A DNA stretch of 44,085 nucleotides from Comamonas sp. lk. GTDB taxonomy: Bacteria; Pseudomonadota; Gammaproteobacteria; Burkholderiales; Burkholderiaceae_C. The notes under the pieces were generated by a model. The model did no database searches, was not told the origin of the DNA, and saw only the letters and a list, made by a program, of their open reading frames with translations. Shown in pieces: positions 43,601-44,085 of the stretch. Positions within the stretch are counted from its first letter, which is position 1; every line of letters begins with the position of its first letter. The DNA is taken from the NCBI GenBank assembly GCA_943324505.2, contig CALPLW020000002.1, positions 1 through 44,085 of the forward strand. The letters run 5' to 3'. The position numbers and the translations under genes were made by a program.

Positions 43601-44085
43601 CATTATTGTCGGCGGCGATGGCAATGACAGCATCACTGGCAGCACCGGTATTGACAACTTGAGCGGTGGCGCTGGTAATGACACCTTTGCTGTAGCAACA
43701 TTAGGTGCCGGCTTTACAGGTCTGACCACGGCTGAAACTATCAGCGGTGGTACGGGTACTGATACGCTGCAATTCGCAGACGGTGCAGTGACCATTGCAG
43801 CCAGTGACTTGGTGAGCGTTTCTGGCATTGACATCATCGAACTTCAAAACGTCGCGACTAATGCAAGTTTGACACTGACTGACGCTTGGTTCACTGCCAA
43901 CGGCACGACCGCTCTTGCCATTACAGCCACGACTCAACAGGGTGGTGCTACCACTGTGGCAGCATCAACGTTGTCAGCAGCAAACTCGATTCAGTTGACC
44001 ATGTCTAACACAGCAAACTCCGCTGGTAACGTGATCAATTTGGGTGCCGGTAACGACACACTGACCATCGACTTGCAAGCTCTGA
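40656..44085 (+). CDS. Large DUF4214-like/RTX surface-layer-like protein (5' part; runs off the window)
   Basis: Hand translation from the ATG at 40656 (AGGAG at 40643-40647) is open to the window end: [32 protein letters not shown]...[35 protein letters not shown] (DUF4214-like), then Thr/Ser/Ala/Gly-rich beta repeats and RTX nonapeptides [20 protein letters not shown]...[26 protein letters not shown]. Confidence 0.92.
   Translation, partial: [1143 protein letters not shown]
42691..42875 (+). repeat. RTX Ca2+-binding nonapeptide block 1
   Basis: [62 protein letters not shown]. Confidence 0.88.
43560..43690 (+). repeat. RTX Ca2+-binding nonapeptide block 2
   Basis: [43 protein letters not shown]. 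Confidence 0.88.

Overview
The window looks like a high-GC betaproteobacterial chromosome segment, most like Burkholderiales/Comamonadaceae by gene content and order (no search was possible). From left to right it contains: (1) a ribF-like N-terminal fragment joined out of frame to a truncated SAM-methyltransferase; (2) a RAYT/Y1 (HUH) transposase gene flanked by perfect inverted 28-nt repeats, each containing a hairpin, with the right copy abutting a strong sigma54-like -24/-12 motif in front of gltB; (3) a housekeeping block: gltBD, mlaFEDACB, an ABC-2 transporter pair, bolA-like, murA, short-form hisG, hisD; (4) a large surface-glycan locus. Its minus arm is a tightly overlapping array: methyltransferase, Wzm, Wzt-FkbM fusion, coiled-coil FkbM, multi-domain GT4, gmd-like, Crp-family regulator, small membrane protein, two GT4, CHASE2-class III cyclase. 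Its plus arm carries an SDR, GT2, GtrA, a flavin oxidoreductase and a polytopic membrane protein; (5) a divergent pair of a TPR/beta-barrel outer-membrane protein and a FecR-domain protein with a C-terminal barrel-like domain; (6) the 5' part of a very large DUF4214-like/RTX, S-layer-like protein that runs off the window and is missing from the ORF track. The main hypothesis is a local cAMP circuit. The glycan array encodes a predicted adenylate cyclase and a Crp-like protein with the cAMP-pocket and TGTGA-reading residues, and a perfect TGTGA-N6-TCACA site lies in the leader of the RTX/S-layer-like gene. Other notable observations are a gmd N-terminal relic fused to a methyltransferase, a Wzt-FkbM fusion, a truncated GT domain, three copies of a short ATTGCTAT..TAGCT palindrome in or at coding sequence edges, and an internal duplication in the RTX protein.
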